In this document: positions 7,684-15,941 of the stretch, in pieces | Numbering within the stretch: the first letter of the stretch is position 1 | Layout: each line of letters starts with the position of its first letter | Assembly: GCA_016699915.1 (NCBI GenBank) | Contig: CP064990.1 | Span: forward strand, 558,001 to 622,000 | Direction of reading: 5' to 3' | DNA length: 64,000 nucleotides | Origin: Neisseriales bacterium | GTDB lineage: Bacteria; Pseudomonadota; Gammaproteobacteria; Burkholderiales; Q3-R57-64 | Notes under the pieces: model-generated | The model's database searches: none | What the model was told of the DNA's origin: nothing | The model's input: the letters and a program-made list of their open reading frames with translations, nothing else | Program-made: the position numbers and the translations under genes

Positions 7684-9705
7684 CTACGTTCGTAACGTTG
7701 CACCAATTGTACTGACCGCATCAAGTAACTGATCCATTGCGGCATTAATTTCGTCATCAACGAGCGTTTTATCCATAGCTTGCAACAAGACATGGTAGGC
7801 CATACTTTTCTTGCCTAGCGGGATTCCAGAACCACTATAGACATCAAATAACTCAATGGATTTGACAATATGTGGTGCATGGCAATACAAAGCATCATAT
7901 AACTGCTTGGCCGAACAAGTTTTATCAACAATCAGCGCCAAATCACGCTTGACCATGGGAAACTTAGACGTGGTACGATAACTTGCTAAACATTGTTCGT
8001 ATAATACTTCGATACTGAACTCACTTAAAATGGGTGCGCTAAGTAAATGATATTGCTGGGTAAGCTGGGGCGACAATTCTCCAATAACACCAATAACTTG
8101 CCGATCAAGTAAGATATTTGCAGCACGGCCTTGATGTAAGGCTAGATGTTCGATAGGCTCAAACTCGGCCTTACGCGGTGCAAACAAGGCTTCAATGTCA
8201 GCTTTAACATCATAAAAATCAACGCGTGATTCAGCATAACCCCATTGCTCAGGATAGCGCGCTCCCCAAGCTAATAAACCTATATAAGCCTTCTGCTCAG
8301 CTTGCTGATTGATCCCGCTAAAGATATTGGCTATCTCAAAACATCGCACACGCGTATGCTGGCGATCCATATAATAGATCAAACGCTCCACTAAAGTTCC
8401 TAACAGGGTGGAGCGCATCATGGTCGCTTGACTATCAATAGGGTTTAGAAGTCGCACTAAAGACGTTTGAAATGAAAAATTTTTCTCTAACGCCTCTGAT
8501 ACAAAAGGATAGTGAATGACTTCTTGATAGCCTCTTGCGACTAATACCTGGCGTAGGAAGCGAGATTGCACTACAGCTTTAGGTTGCAAAACCACATGCA
8601 AGGGCGCAGATGGGCTAAGCGCTGGAATATTGTCGTAACCATACAGTCTTGCAATTTCCTCAACCAAATCTTCCTCAATCATTAAATCGTTGCGAAAGCT
8701 TGGCTTGCTAACTGTAAAATGACCCGTTTGCCGTGTAAAATTAAGCATTAAACGCGCTAATATCGTAGCGATTTTCTCATCAGGAATATGGATACCAAGT
8801 AATTGCTCAACGCGTTTTGTGTGTAGATCAATAAACTGATCGCATAAACTATCGCCTTGTTTCTGAACAATCGATCCGACTTGTCCACCAAAACTTTCTA
8901 CAATCAACTGGGTTACCCGTTCAAGCGCTTCTTGTTGCGCTGTACTATCAATACCCCTTTCGAACCGATAGGCCGCTTCAGAAACAATGCCCAAGCTACG
9001 TGCTTTATTAGCCACCACATTAGGTTGAAAATAGGCCGACTCTAAAAATAGATCTTGTGTCGTAGATGTCAGAGCACTTTCCATACTACCCATTATGCCC
9101 GCAAGAGACAAAGGCTTTTTGTCATCCGCAATGACTAACATCGTCGCATCCAATGTGATGAGTTGATCATTTAAGCAATGTAATACCTCGCCCATTTTTG
9201 CCATTCTAACTTGTATAGCCCCATCAATTTTTTTAGCATCAAAAATATGGAGAGGCTGTCCTAGTTCTAGCATCACATAGTTGGCTATATCAACAACTGT
9301 TGAAGTAGGTACCAATCCACTAGCTACGAGGCGATCAGTGATCAACTGTGGTACGCACCCATTGATTAAATCAATGTGTCGAATTAACCGACCAGTATAG
9401 AAACAACAGGCGCTTGGCTCATGAATATGTACAGCGGGCGCTCGGTGATACGTAATAGTAGCTGGAATAACACAGGATGGATGCCAAGGCGTGTTCGTTA
9501 AAGCGGATACTTCCCTTGCTAAACCCTTAATAGATAGGCAATCTCCACGATTAGGCGTAATTTTAAAGAGAAAAATATGATCTGTCTTACCACTTGGATA
9601 TATAGCCTCAACCTCAATACCCGACACGGTTAATAATTCTGCAAGATCTTCAATTGATAGCGGAGGATCTACCCAATGGCGTAACCAGCTTTCTAGAATT
9701 TGCAT
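7684..9705 (-). CDS. pheT: Phenylalanyl-tRNA synthetase beta subunit lacking the N-terminal OB domain
   Basis: Beta chain of the alpha2-beta2 phenylalanyl-tRNA synthetase. At 673 residues it is about 120 shorter than the usual 790-800. The N-terminus (MQILESWLRHWVDPP, then LTVSGIEVEAI) runs almost directly into FLFKITPNRGDCLSIKGLAREV. In E. coli-type proteins these two segments are separated by the EMAP/Trbp111-like OB-fold tRNA-binding domain, which is therefore missing here; only a short linker remains. The B5 region, catalytic-like core and C-terminal anticodon-binding FDX-ACB domain (FPMVKRDLALIVD to the end) are present. The frame is uninterrupted and starts 13 bases after pheS, so this is a clean in-frame loss. 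Confidence 0.96.
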   Translation of the reverse strand: MQILESWLRHWVDPPLSIEDLAELLTVSGIEVEAIYPSGKTDHIFLFKITPNRGDCLSIKGLAREVSALTNTPWHPSCVIPATITYHRAPAVHIHEPSACCFYTGRLIRHIDLINGCVPQLITDRLVASGLVPTSTVVDIANYVMLELGQPLHIFDAKKIDGAIQVRMAKMGEVLHCLNDQLITLDATMLVIADDKKPLSLAGIMGSMESALTSTTQDLFLESAYFQPNVVANKARSLGIVSEAAYRFERGIDSTAQQEALERVTQLIVESFGGQVGSIVQKQGDSLCDQFIDLHTKRVEQLLGIHIPDEKIATILARLMLNFTRQTGHFTVSKPSFRNDLMIEEDLVEEIARLYGYDNIPALSPSAPLHVVLQPKAVVQSRFLRQVLVARGYQEVIHYPFVSEALEKNFSFQTSLVRLLNPIDSQATMMRSTLLGTLVERLIYYMDRQHTRVRCFEIANIFSGINQQAEQKAYIGLLAWGARYPEQWGYAESRVDFYDVKADIEALFAPRKAEFEPIEHLALHQGRAANILLDRQVIGVIGELSPQLTQQYHLLSAPILSEFSIEVLYEQCLASYRTTSKFPMVKRDLALIVDKTCSAKQLYDALYCHAPHIVKSIELFDVYSGSGIPLGKKSMAYHVLLQAMDKTLVDDEINAAMDQLLDAVSTIGATLRT

Positions 9706-9718
9706 CGCAGTTTATGGC

Positions 9719-10708
9719 TCAACAGAATTGTGCGAGAAAATCAAGATCATTTTCAAAAAACAAACGTAGATCATTCACGCCATAGCGTAGCATAGCAAAC
9801 CGGTCAAGACCTATACCAAAAGCCCAACCTTGATATTGAGTAGGATCAATCCCAACATTTTGTAATACGTTAGGATGCACCATACCACAGCCAGCAACCT
9901 CTAACCAACCCTTTTCGCCCCATACATCAATTTCAGCAGAGGGTTCTGTAAAAGCAAAAAAGGAAGCACGAAAACGCACCTTAAGGTCTTCACGATCAAA
10001 AAAGCGCCGCAAAAAATCAATCATGATCGCTTTGAGTTCCGCAAAGTTTGCGCATTGATCAATCCATAATCCCTCTACTTGATGAAACATCGGGGAATGT
10101 GTTGCATCAGAATCCACGCGATAGACCCGTCCTGGTGCAATAATCTTAATCGGCGGTTGATGTGAGCGCATGTAGCGCACTTGCACAGATGAGGTATGGG
10201 TACGCAACAATTTTTCATCGGTAATATAAAATGTGTCATGCATAGCACGTGCTGGATGATTAGGTGGGATATTTAATGCTTGAAAATTATGAAAATCATC
10301 TTCAATTTCAGGACCATCAGCCACTATAAATCCAACCGATGAAAATAAATCAATAATACGCTCCAAGGTAAGCGTAATGGGATGCAATCCTCCACTTGCT
10401 TGACCGCGACCCGGCAACGTCACATCCCATGGTTCTGTTAACGATTGAGATTGCACAAGTTGCATCGTCAATTGATTTTTACAGGAGTGGTAACTTGCTA
10501 AGAACTGTTGTTTAGCAAGATTGACCGCAGTACCATAAGCTTGTCGATCTGAGATAGGCAACTGCCCAATACGTTTTAGCGCTGTGGTAAGCAGGCCGTT
10601 CTTGCCCAAATAATTGACTTTGACTTGTTCAAGTGCATACAAGTTACTCGCTTCCTGTAGCGCAGAAATACCGGACAAAATAATCTCATCCATCTGCTGC
10701 ATAGTCAC
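9719..10708 (-). CDS. pheS: Phenylalanyl-tRNA synthetase alpha subunit
   Basis: Catalytic subunit charging tRNA-Phe. 329 residues with an N-terminal coiled-coil arm (about 1-90) and a class II catalytic core. Motif 2 is in TSSVQVRYMRSHQPPIKIIAPGRVYR and motif 3 in GWAFGIGLDRFAMLRYGV. Family hallmarks HPxxxTLERI and DGPEIEDDFHNFQALNIP are present. The first codon is GTG (10708) with GGG five bases before it; an ATG two codons later (10702) is an alternative. Confidence 0.97.
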   Translation of the reverse strand: MTMQQMDEIILSGISALQEASNLYALEQVKVNYLGKNGLLTTALKRIGQLPISDRQAYGTAVNLAKQQFLASYHSCKNQLTMQLVQSQSLTEPWDVTLPGRGQASGGLHPITLTLERIIDLFSSVGFIVADGPEIEDDFHNFQALNIPPNHPARAMHDTFYITDEKLLRTHTSSVQVRYMRSHQPPIKIIAPGRVYRVDSDATHSPMFHQVEGLWIDQCANFAELKAIMIDFLRRFFDREDLKVRFRASFFAFTEPSAEIDVWGEKGWLEVAGCGMVHPNVLQNVGIDPTQYQGWAFGIGLDRFAMLRYGVNDLRLFFENDLDFLAQFC

Positions 10709-10807
10709 GTTAACCCAAAAAGATAATCATGATGACTTAACAACGTATAAACTTGCTGTCGTTTTGTATTGGCCGCTAGCACTGATCAATGCTTATTTTG
10801 CGCCATC

Positions 10808-11167
10808 TTACATAGCAAGACTTGCTTTGGCTTGTTCGGCAATTTTAGCAAAAGCTGGTTTGTCAAAGACAGCCATATCCGCTAACATTTTGCGGTCAAT
10901 ACCGATTGCTGCTTTTTTAAGACCATCCATGAATTTGCTATAATTTAAACCACACTCATTAGCTGCTGCATTAATACGCACAATCCAAAGTCGACGAAAA
11001 AGGCGTTTTTTTTGACGCCGATCGCGATAGGCGTATTGGCCCGCCTTCATGACTGCTTGTTTGGCAACACGATATACATTTTTGCGGCGACCACGAAAGC
11101 CTTTAGCCAATGTAAGGACTTTTTTATGACGTGCATGAGCTACAACACCGCGTTTAACGCGTGGCAT
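10808..11167 (-). CDS. rplT: 50S ribosomal protein L20
   Basis: Early assembly protein binding 23S rRNA. 119 residues, strongly basic, with the family start MPRVKRGVVAHARHKKVL and the GFRGRRKNVYRVAKQAVMKAGQYAYRDRR stretch split over about residues 24-52. It follows rpmI by 13 bases. In other bacteria L20 represses translation of rpmI-rplT through the rpmI leader; no matching pseudoknot was worked out here. Confidence 0.98.
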   Translation of the reverse strand: MPRVKRGVVAHARHKKVLTLAKGFRGRRKNVYRVAKQAVMKAGQYAYRDRRQKKRLFRRLWIVRINAAANECGLNYSKFMDGLKKAAIGIDRKMLADMAVFDKPAFAKIAEQAKASLAM

Positions 11168-11180
11168 AATCCCTCCTTAT

Positions 11181-11378
11181 TTAAGCGTATGGCAACATCT
11201 TGGCCACGGACATCGCATCGCTCTTATGTACCATTATCATGCCACGTAGCTGACGTTTTGCTTTAGTTGTTTTTTTAGTCAAAATATGGCGCTTGAAAGC
11301 AAAAGAACGTTTAACGGAACCATTTCCCAAGATTTTCAAGCGCTTTTTTGCGCTTGATTTTGTTTTCATTTTCGGCAT
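11181..11378 (-). CDS. rpmI: 50S ribosomal protein L35
   Basis: 65-residue basic ribosomal protein with the typical start MPKMKTKSSAKKRLK and the interior KRSFAFKRHILTKKTTKAKRQLRG segments. It precedes rplT in the usual order. A CAGGAAATTCGT sequence just before the ATG provides a Shine-Dalgarno. A 330-base leader separates it from infC. Confidence 0.98.
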   Translation of the reverse strand: MPKMKTKSSAKKRLKILGNGSVKRSFAFKRHILTKKTTKAKRQLRGMIMVHKSDAMSVAKMLPYA

Positions 11379-11708
11379 ACGAATTTCCTGTGTTGAACCC
11401 GCTTTTTTGCAACAGATAACCTATCGTCTATCTTAACAATTTTTTCAGAGGTTGATTATACCTGATTATTTTACCATTTGGATAGCTTAAGCCGAAATGA
11501 TTAGCACTCTAAACAGCGTACAATTAATTAAACAATTACCTAACCAAAGCAGCAATCTATGTAACTTAGGCATAACGAAAAAGAATAACGGCAGAATTGA
11601 TGGAGCAAATTCCATCACATTTACCTAACGAGTTAATTCAACCTTTCGCTGGTGTGCAAATAGTCAACAACCACTAAACAGATTGAATCTGCCTCAACAT
11701 AAGATTTT
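11379..11708 (-). other. Non-coding leader between infC and rpmI
   Basis: 330 bases without a plausible gene on either strand. On the minus strand a perfect TATAAT lies at 11455-11460, about 80 bases before rpmI, but its upstream -35 (TATCCA-like at 18-base spacing) is weak. A GCAAAAAAGC stretch and a short TGGAATTTGCTCCA hairpin also occur. In other bacteria this interval holds an internal promoter and the L20-responsive leader that controls rpmI-rplT. The length here is compatible with that, but no definite structure was proven by eye. Confidence 0.4.
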
Positions 11709-12227
11709 TTATTTTTTCTTTGGCACTACTACCATGATCATTTGGCGCCCTTCCATTTTGGGGAAATACTCAATCACCCCTTTTTCTAATAAGTCCTGCT
11801 CAATTTTTTTGAGTAGAGCCAATCCAAACTCTTGATGTGCCATTTCACGCCCTCGAAATCGTAAAGTAATTTTTACTTTATTCCCTTCTTCCAAAAAACG
11901 CGCCAGATTACGTAATTTTATCTGGTAGTCGCCTTCATCAGTACTGGGGCGAAACTTCACTTCTTTAATTTGTATTTGCTTTTGTTGTAGTTTTGCTTTG
12001 TGCTTTTTTTTAGATTGCTGGTATTTATATTTACCATAATCCATAAGCCGACATACAGGTGGTATTGCAGTCGGAGAAATTTCCACCAAATCTATCTCAC
12101 GCTCCGCTGCAATACGCAATGCCTCTTGTACAGCCACAACACCAAATTGTTCACCCGCATCCCCAACTAATCGAATTTCCGGTACATTAATCTCGTGATT
12201 AATGCGTGCGTCACGTTCTTGAGCGAT
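11709..12227 (-). CDS. infC: Translation initiation factor IF-3, with an AUC start codon
   Basis: Binds the 30S subunit and enforces fidelity of start-codon selection. Family sequence begins IAQERDARINHEINVPEIRLVGD, so the true start lies upstream of the first ATG (12137). The only suitable codons are two consecutive ATCs (12228-12230 and 12225-12227), preceded by a perfect TAAGGAG. The second gives the best spacing (6 bases). A rare AUU/AUC start is a known feature of infC and lets IF-3 repress its own translation. It yields about 172 residues, the normal length. The gene starts 19 bases after thrS. Confidence 0.95.
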   Translation of the reverse strand: MAQERDARINHEINVPEIRLVGDAGEQFGVVAVQEALRIAAEREIDLVEISPTAIPPVCRLMDYGKYKYQQSKKKHKAKLQQKQIQIKEVKFRPSTDEGDYQIKLRNLARFLEEGNKVKITLRFRGREMAHQEFGLALLKKIEQDLLEKGVIEYFPKMEGRQMIMVVVPKKK

Positions 12228-12246
12228 GATTAACTCCTTAATCTAT

Positions 12247-14163
12247 TTAGTTTGATGATAGTTTCACCCTCGTTTGTTTGCTAAGTAACTCCAATAAACT
12301 TTCCATGGTCATCTGCCCCAAATCCTCCCCACGCTGACGCACAGCTACTTGCTTACTTTGAACTTCCTTATCCCCAACAATAATTTGAAAGGGTCGTTTT
12401 TGCAAGCTATGCTGGCGAAGTTTATAGCCAATTTTTTCATTTCTCACATCCAATTCACAACGAAAACCAGCTTGCTTGAGCTGCTCAAAAACACTTCCTG
12501 CGTAAGCAACTTGTTTATCTGTAATCGTTATCACTACTAATTGAATAGGAACCAACCAAAAAGGGAAATTTCCTGCATAGTGCTCAATTAGAATACCCAA
12601 AAAACGCTCTAAAGAACCTAAAAAAGCAGTGTGTAGCATCACTGGGCAACATTTAGTGTTATCTTCTGCAATATAACTGATATTGAAGCGCTCCGGTAAA
12701 TTCATATCCATTTGTAAAGTGCCGCATTGCCAATCTCGACCAATCGCATCGCGAATAACAAATTCGATCTTGGGTCCGTAAAAAGCTCCTTCCTTGGGGA
12801 AAATTTGATAAGGCAACTGCATCCTGTTTAAAGCGTTGGAAAGTGCTTGCTCCAGTTTATCCCATATCGCTTCAGAACCAATTCGGTTATCGGGTCTTGT
12901 GGATAATTTAATCAATACTTGGTCAAATCCAAAATCTTTATAGATGTCTAAAATCAGCCCGATCACACCGCAACATTCCTCAGTAACCTGTGCTTCTGTA
13001 CAATAGATATGAGCATCATCTTGCGTGAAATGACGCACACGCAATAGGCCGTGTAATCCGCCGGAAGCTTCATAGCGATGGACTTTTCCAAATTCTGCCA
13101 TGCGAATAGGTAAATCGCGATAACTCTTAATCCCCTGCGAAAACATAGATACGGAACCCGGACAGTTCATTGGCTTGAGAGCAAAAATACGCCCATCTTC
13201 AGTTGATGTCACAAACATGTTTTCCCGGTAGTTAAACCAGTGGCCAGAAATCTCCCAAAGCGCTTTATCCATTACATCTGGTGTATTAACTTCAACATAA
13301 CCTGCCTTTTCTTGGCGATGACGCATATAGCGAATAATCGTTTGAAATAAACGCCACCCTTTAGGGTGCCAAAATACTGAACCGGGCGCTTCTTCCTGCA
13401 GGTGGAATAAATCAAGCGTTTGACCCAGCTTACGATGATCACGCTTTTCAGCTTCTGTTAACCGATTTAGGTAGGCAGCTAAATCGGCTTGATTAGCCCA
13501 AGCTGTGCCATAAATACGTTGCAACATCTCATTTTTGCTATCCCCTCGCCAATAAGCGCCTGCTAATTTGGTCAATTTAAAGGCAACCAGCTTACCCGTT
13601 GAAAGAACATGCGGACCGCGACAAAGATCTGTAAATTGCCCATCACTGTATAATGTGATGGCCTCATGTTGCGGAATCCCTGCTATCAACTCACACTTGT
13701 AGTGTTCGCCCTTATGCTTGAAGTAATCTATCGCTTCATTGTGCGCCATCGTTTGGCAGTCAATCGGTAGATTTTGTTGAGCAAGCGCCCGCATTTTTTC
13801 TTCAATGATATCCAGATCTGCCGGTGTAAAGGCACGCGAAAAAGCAAAATCGTAATAAAATCCATTCTCAATAACGGGTCCAATCGCTACTTGTGCTTCA
13901 GGAAATAAAGATTTAACCGCATGGGCTAGTAAATGCGCTGTGGAGTGACGAATAATTGCTAAACCCGCTTCATCTTGATCCGTTATAACAGAAAGCGTAG
14001 CGTTATGGTCAATCATAAAACGCAGATCAACTTGTTTATCATCAACCAATCCAGCAATAACCCGCTCAAAAATCACAGGATCAATTGATTGGATGGCAGA
14101 TAACACGGTAATCGGATGGTCAAAGGTATGTCGTGTACCATCTGAATATTGAATATCAATCAT
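12247..14163 (-). CDS. thrS: Threonyl-tRNA synthetase
   Basis: Charges tRNA-Thr and edits mischarged Ser. 638 residues, full length. Domains: TGS (1-61), editing domain with HSTAHLLAH placing His73 and His77, the Cys in DLCRGPH, then the class II core with zinc-ligand regions (NCPGS for the Cys, the HRYEASG motif 2 neighbourhood) and a C-terminal anticodon-binding domain from about residue 535. First gene of the translation operon. A 9-bp stem lies in its leader. Confidence 0.98.
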   Translation of the reverse strand: MIDIQYSDGTRHTFDHPITVLSAIQSIDPVIFERVIAGLVDDKQVDLRFMIDHNATLSVITDQDEAGLAIIRHSTAHLLAHAVKSLFPEAQVAIGPVIENGFYYDFAFSRAFTPADLDIIEEKMRALAQQNLPIDCQTMAHNEAIDYFKHKGEHYKCELIAGIPQHEAITLYSDGQFTDLCRGPHVLSTGKLVAFKLTKLAGAYWRGDSKNEMLQRIYGTAWANQADLAAYLNRLTEAEKRDHRKLGQTLDLFHLQEEAPGSVFWHPKGWRLFQTIIRYMRHRQEKAGYVEVNTPDVMDKALWEISGHWFNYRENMFVTSTEDGRIFALKPMNCPGSVSMFSQGIKSYRDLPIRMAEFGKVHRYEASGGLHGLLRVRHFTQDDAHIYCTEAQVTEECCGVIGLILDIYKDFGFDQVLIKLSTRPDNRIGSEAIWDKLEQALSNALNRMQLPYQIFPKEGAFYGPKIEFVIRDAIGRDWQCGTLQMDMNLPERFNISYIAEDNTKCCPVMLHTAFLGSLERFLGILIEHYAGNFPFWLVPIQLVVITITDKQVAYAGSVFEQLKQAGFRCELDVRNEKIGYKLRQHSLQKRPFQIIVGDKEVQSKQVAVRQRGEDLGQMTMESLLELLSKQTRVKLSSN

Positions 14164-14193
14164 AGTGAAAACAAATTGGTTAACCTATCCTTA

Positions 14194-14233
14194 ACTAAAT
14201 AAACAACTCAACAACCCATTTAGGTTATTTAGT
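14194..14233 (-). other. Hairpin in the thrS leader
   Basis: ACTAAATAA (14194-14202) and TTATTTAGT (14225-14233) form a perfect 9-bp stem around a 22-base loop. The loop contains one copy of the 16-base repeat that also lies upstream of tRNA-Val. There is no T-run, so it is not a plain terminator. A role in thrS expression or RNA processing is possible but untested. Confidence 0.4.
14211..14226. repeat. 16-bp direct repeat, copy 1 (between tRNA-Val and thrS)
   Basis: ACAACCCATTTAGGTT occurs here and again, identical, at 14366-14381. The copies flank tRNA-Val at a period of 155 bases. The unit itself is a small inverted repeat (AACC/GGTT). It may be the scar of a tandem tRNA duplication. Confidence 0.8.
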
Positions 14234-14279
14234 CGTGACCAAACCAGCCATGAACCAATAAGTTGACCCATGGATCAAT

Positions 14280-14357
14280 TGGTAGGCGCGACTGGATTCG
14301 AACCAACGACCCCCACCATGTCAAGGTGGTGCTCTAGACCAACTGAGCTACGCGCCT
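14280..14357 (-). tRNA. tRNA-Val (anticodon GAC)
   Basis: Cloverleaf on the minus strand. Acceptor AGGCGCG pairs with CGCGCCT, discriminator A, then an encoded CCA (14280-14282). The D arm is GCTC/GAGC. Anticodon stem CCACC/GGTGG encloses loop TTGACAT, anticodon GAC. The T loop is TTCGAAT, with two wobble pairs in the T stem. 78 nucleotides including CCA. It sits upstream of thrS and has its own promoter. Confidence 0.96.
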
Positions 14358-14365
14358 AATAATCT

Positions 14366-14381
14366 ACAACCCATTTAGGTT
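14366..14381. repeat. 16-bp direct repeat, copy 2 (leader of tRNA-Val)
   Basis: Identical to 14211-14226. It lies between the tRNA-Val promoter and the tRNA 5' end, so it forms part of the precursor leader. Confidence 0.8.
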
Positions 14382-14387
14382 GGCTAG

Positions 14388-14417
14388 ATTATACCCACCA
14401 AGTGGCTACTTTCACAA
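14388..14417 (-). promoter_or_regulatory. Predicted promoter of tRNA-Val
   Basis: On the minus strand TTGTGA (14412-14417), an 18-base spacer and a perfect TATAAT (14388-14393). Transcription would start near 14381, about 24 bases before the mature tRNA, and could continue into thrS. Confidence 0.6.
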
Positions 14418-14444
14418 GAACGCCTAACCTCGGCATTTGAAGCT

Positions 14445-15806
14445 TTAATGCAAGGTATCTTTCGTCTTACCTGATACCATCACATCCTCTTCAGCAACTG
14501 CTTGACTGCGCAAGCCATTAAATAAAATATTCAGCAGCACTGCAGACAACGTTGCTAACAAAATACCGCTTTTTAATAACGGCGCAAGTACTGGCGGAAG
14601 TTGTACAAAAAATTGTGGGGCAACCACCGGTATCATACCCACTCCAACGCTCACTGCGATGATATATTGATTTGCCCGATTTGCAAATAAATCGGCACGC
14701 GATAAAATGCGAATACCTGTCGCTGTTACCATACCAAACATCACAATACCAGCTCCTCCTAGGACAAAAACAGGCACAGAAGCAACAATATGAGCGATTT
14801 TGGGAAATAGACCTAGCAATAATAAAATAACGCCACCAACCGCACAAACCCACCTGCTACGAACACCTGTTACCGCAACCAACCCGACATTTTGCGAAAA
14901 AGAAGTGTAAGGAAAAGTATTAAATACGCCACCAATCAACGTTCCCAATCCATCCACTCTAAGCCCTCTTATCAGAGCTTGCGTATTCACAGGTCTGCCT
15001 ACAATATCACCAACCGCCAAGAACATACCGCTTGACTCAATGAAGGTAACGAGCGTCACCATAATCATGGTCACAATCGCCCAAAAATTAAAAGTTGGTA
15101 ATCCAAAATGGAAAGGCAGAATGAGCCCTATGGACGCTACTTGTGTTAAATCTGGAAAGGTGATTTTTCCACACAACCAAGTAACCACAAACCCGAAAAT
15201 GATACCAAGAAGCACCGAAATATCAACCCAAAAGCCCTTACCAAATTTATTGAGCGCCAAAATGAACAACAGAACAAGTGTTGATATCAATAAATAAAAA
15301 GGATGTCCATAATGCGGATTTCCAAGCCCACCAGCGGCCCAATGAATACCAACCCCCATTAACGAAATCCCAATAACCATAATAACGGTACCTGTTACCA
15401 CAGGTGGAAAAAAACGAAAGAGTTTCCCGACTAAAGGCGCGATAAATATGCCGACAATACCCGCTATAATCACAGCACCGTAAATACCCAATAAACCGAG
15501 ATTGGGATCACTACCAATCGCAATCATGGGAGGCACCGATGCAAAAGTAACACCCATCATAATCGGGAGTCGAATGCCAAATGGACCCATACCGATCGTT
15601 TGTAGAAGTGTCGCAATGCCGCAAGCAAAAAGATCGGCATTGATCAAAAAAGTAATTTGATCCTTCGGTAAGTGCATGGCACTACCTACAATCAAAGGAA
15701 CCACAACAGCGCCAGCGTACATCACTAAAACATGTTGCAAACCCAAAGCCATCAGACGAGAAGTTGGCAATATCTCATCAACAGCATGCACTTGATTAGA
15801 GGTCAT
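14445..15806 (-). CDS. NCS2-family purine (xanthine/urate) permease
   Basis: Inner-membrane nucleobase symporter of 453 residues with about 12-14 hydrophobic helices. The family start LQHVLVMYAGAVVVPLIVG, the ESSGMFLAVGDIVGRP segment and the signature QNVGLVAVTGVRSR are visible. The TG form of this signature is typical of the xanthine/urate branch (XanQ, UacT, PbuX) rather than uracil transporters. It stands alone on the minus strand between tRNA-Val and selD. The upstream 135 bases show no purine-riboswitch core. The gene could serve purine salvage together with hpt and guaA elsewhere in the window. Exact substrate is inferred. Confidence 0.9.
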   Translation of the reverse strand: MTSNQVHAVDEILPTSRLMALGLQHVLVMYAGAVVVPLIVGSAMHLPKDQITFLINADLFACGIATLLQTIGMGPFGIRLPIMMGVTFASVPPMIAIGSDPNLGLLGIYGAVIIAGIVGIFIAPLVGKLFRFFPPVVTGTVIMVIGISLMGVGIHWAAGGLGNPHYGHPFYLLISTLVLLFILALNKFGKGFWVDISVLLGIIFGFVVTWLCGKITFPDLTQVASIGLILPFHFGLPTFNFWAIVTMIMVTLVTFIESSGMFLAVGDIVGRPVNTQALIRGLRVDGLGTLIGGVFNTFPYTSFSQNVGLVAVTGVRSRWVCAVGGVILLLLGLFPKIAHIVASVPVFVLGGAGIVMFGMVTATGIRILSRADLFANRANQYIIAVSVGVGMIPVVAPQFFVQLPPVLAPLLKSGILLATLSAVLLNILFNGLRSQAVAEEDVMVSGKTKDTLH

Positions 15807-15941
15807 CTTGATGTTTTTTTTCAGTAAAATTAATAACCTGACAAAGCCACTCTTTAAAGATAAAGACGGGCAACTTTACATCAAATATTGAGTGCTAAAG
15901 TTAACCATTCTAATATTCCTTGATAAAAAACCAATAAACGA

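Noticed and set aside
10709..10807. pheS attenuator with a Phe-rich leader peptide
   Set aside because: The gap holds only a near-palindrome (AGCATTGATCAGTGCT); no leader frame rich in Phe codons and no terminator hairpin was seen.
15807..15941. Purine riboswitch upstream of the NCS2 permease
   Set aside because: No conserved purine aptamer core or paired loops could be found in the leader.
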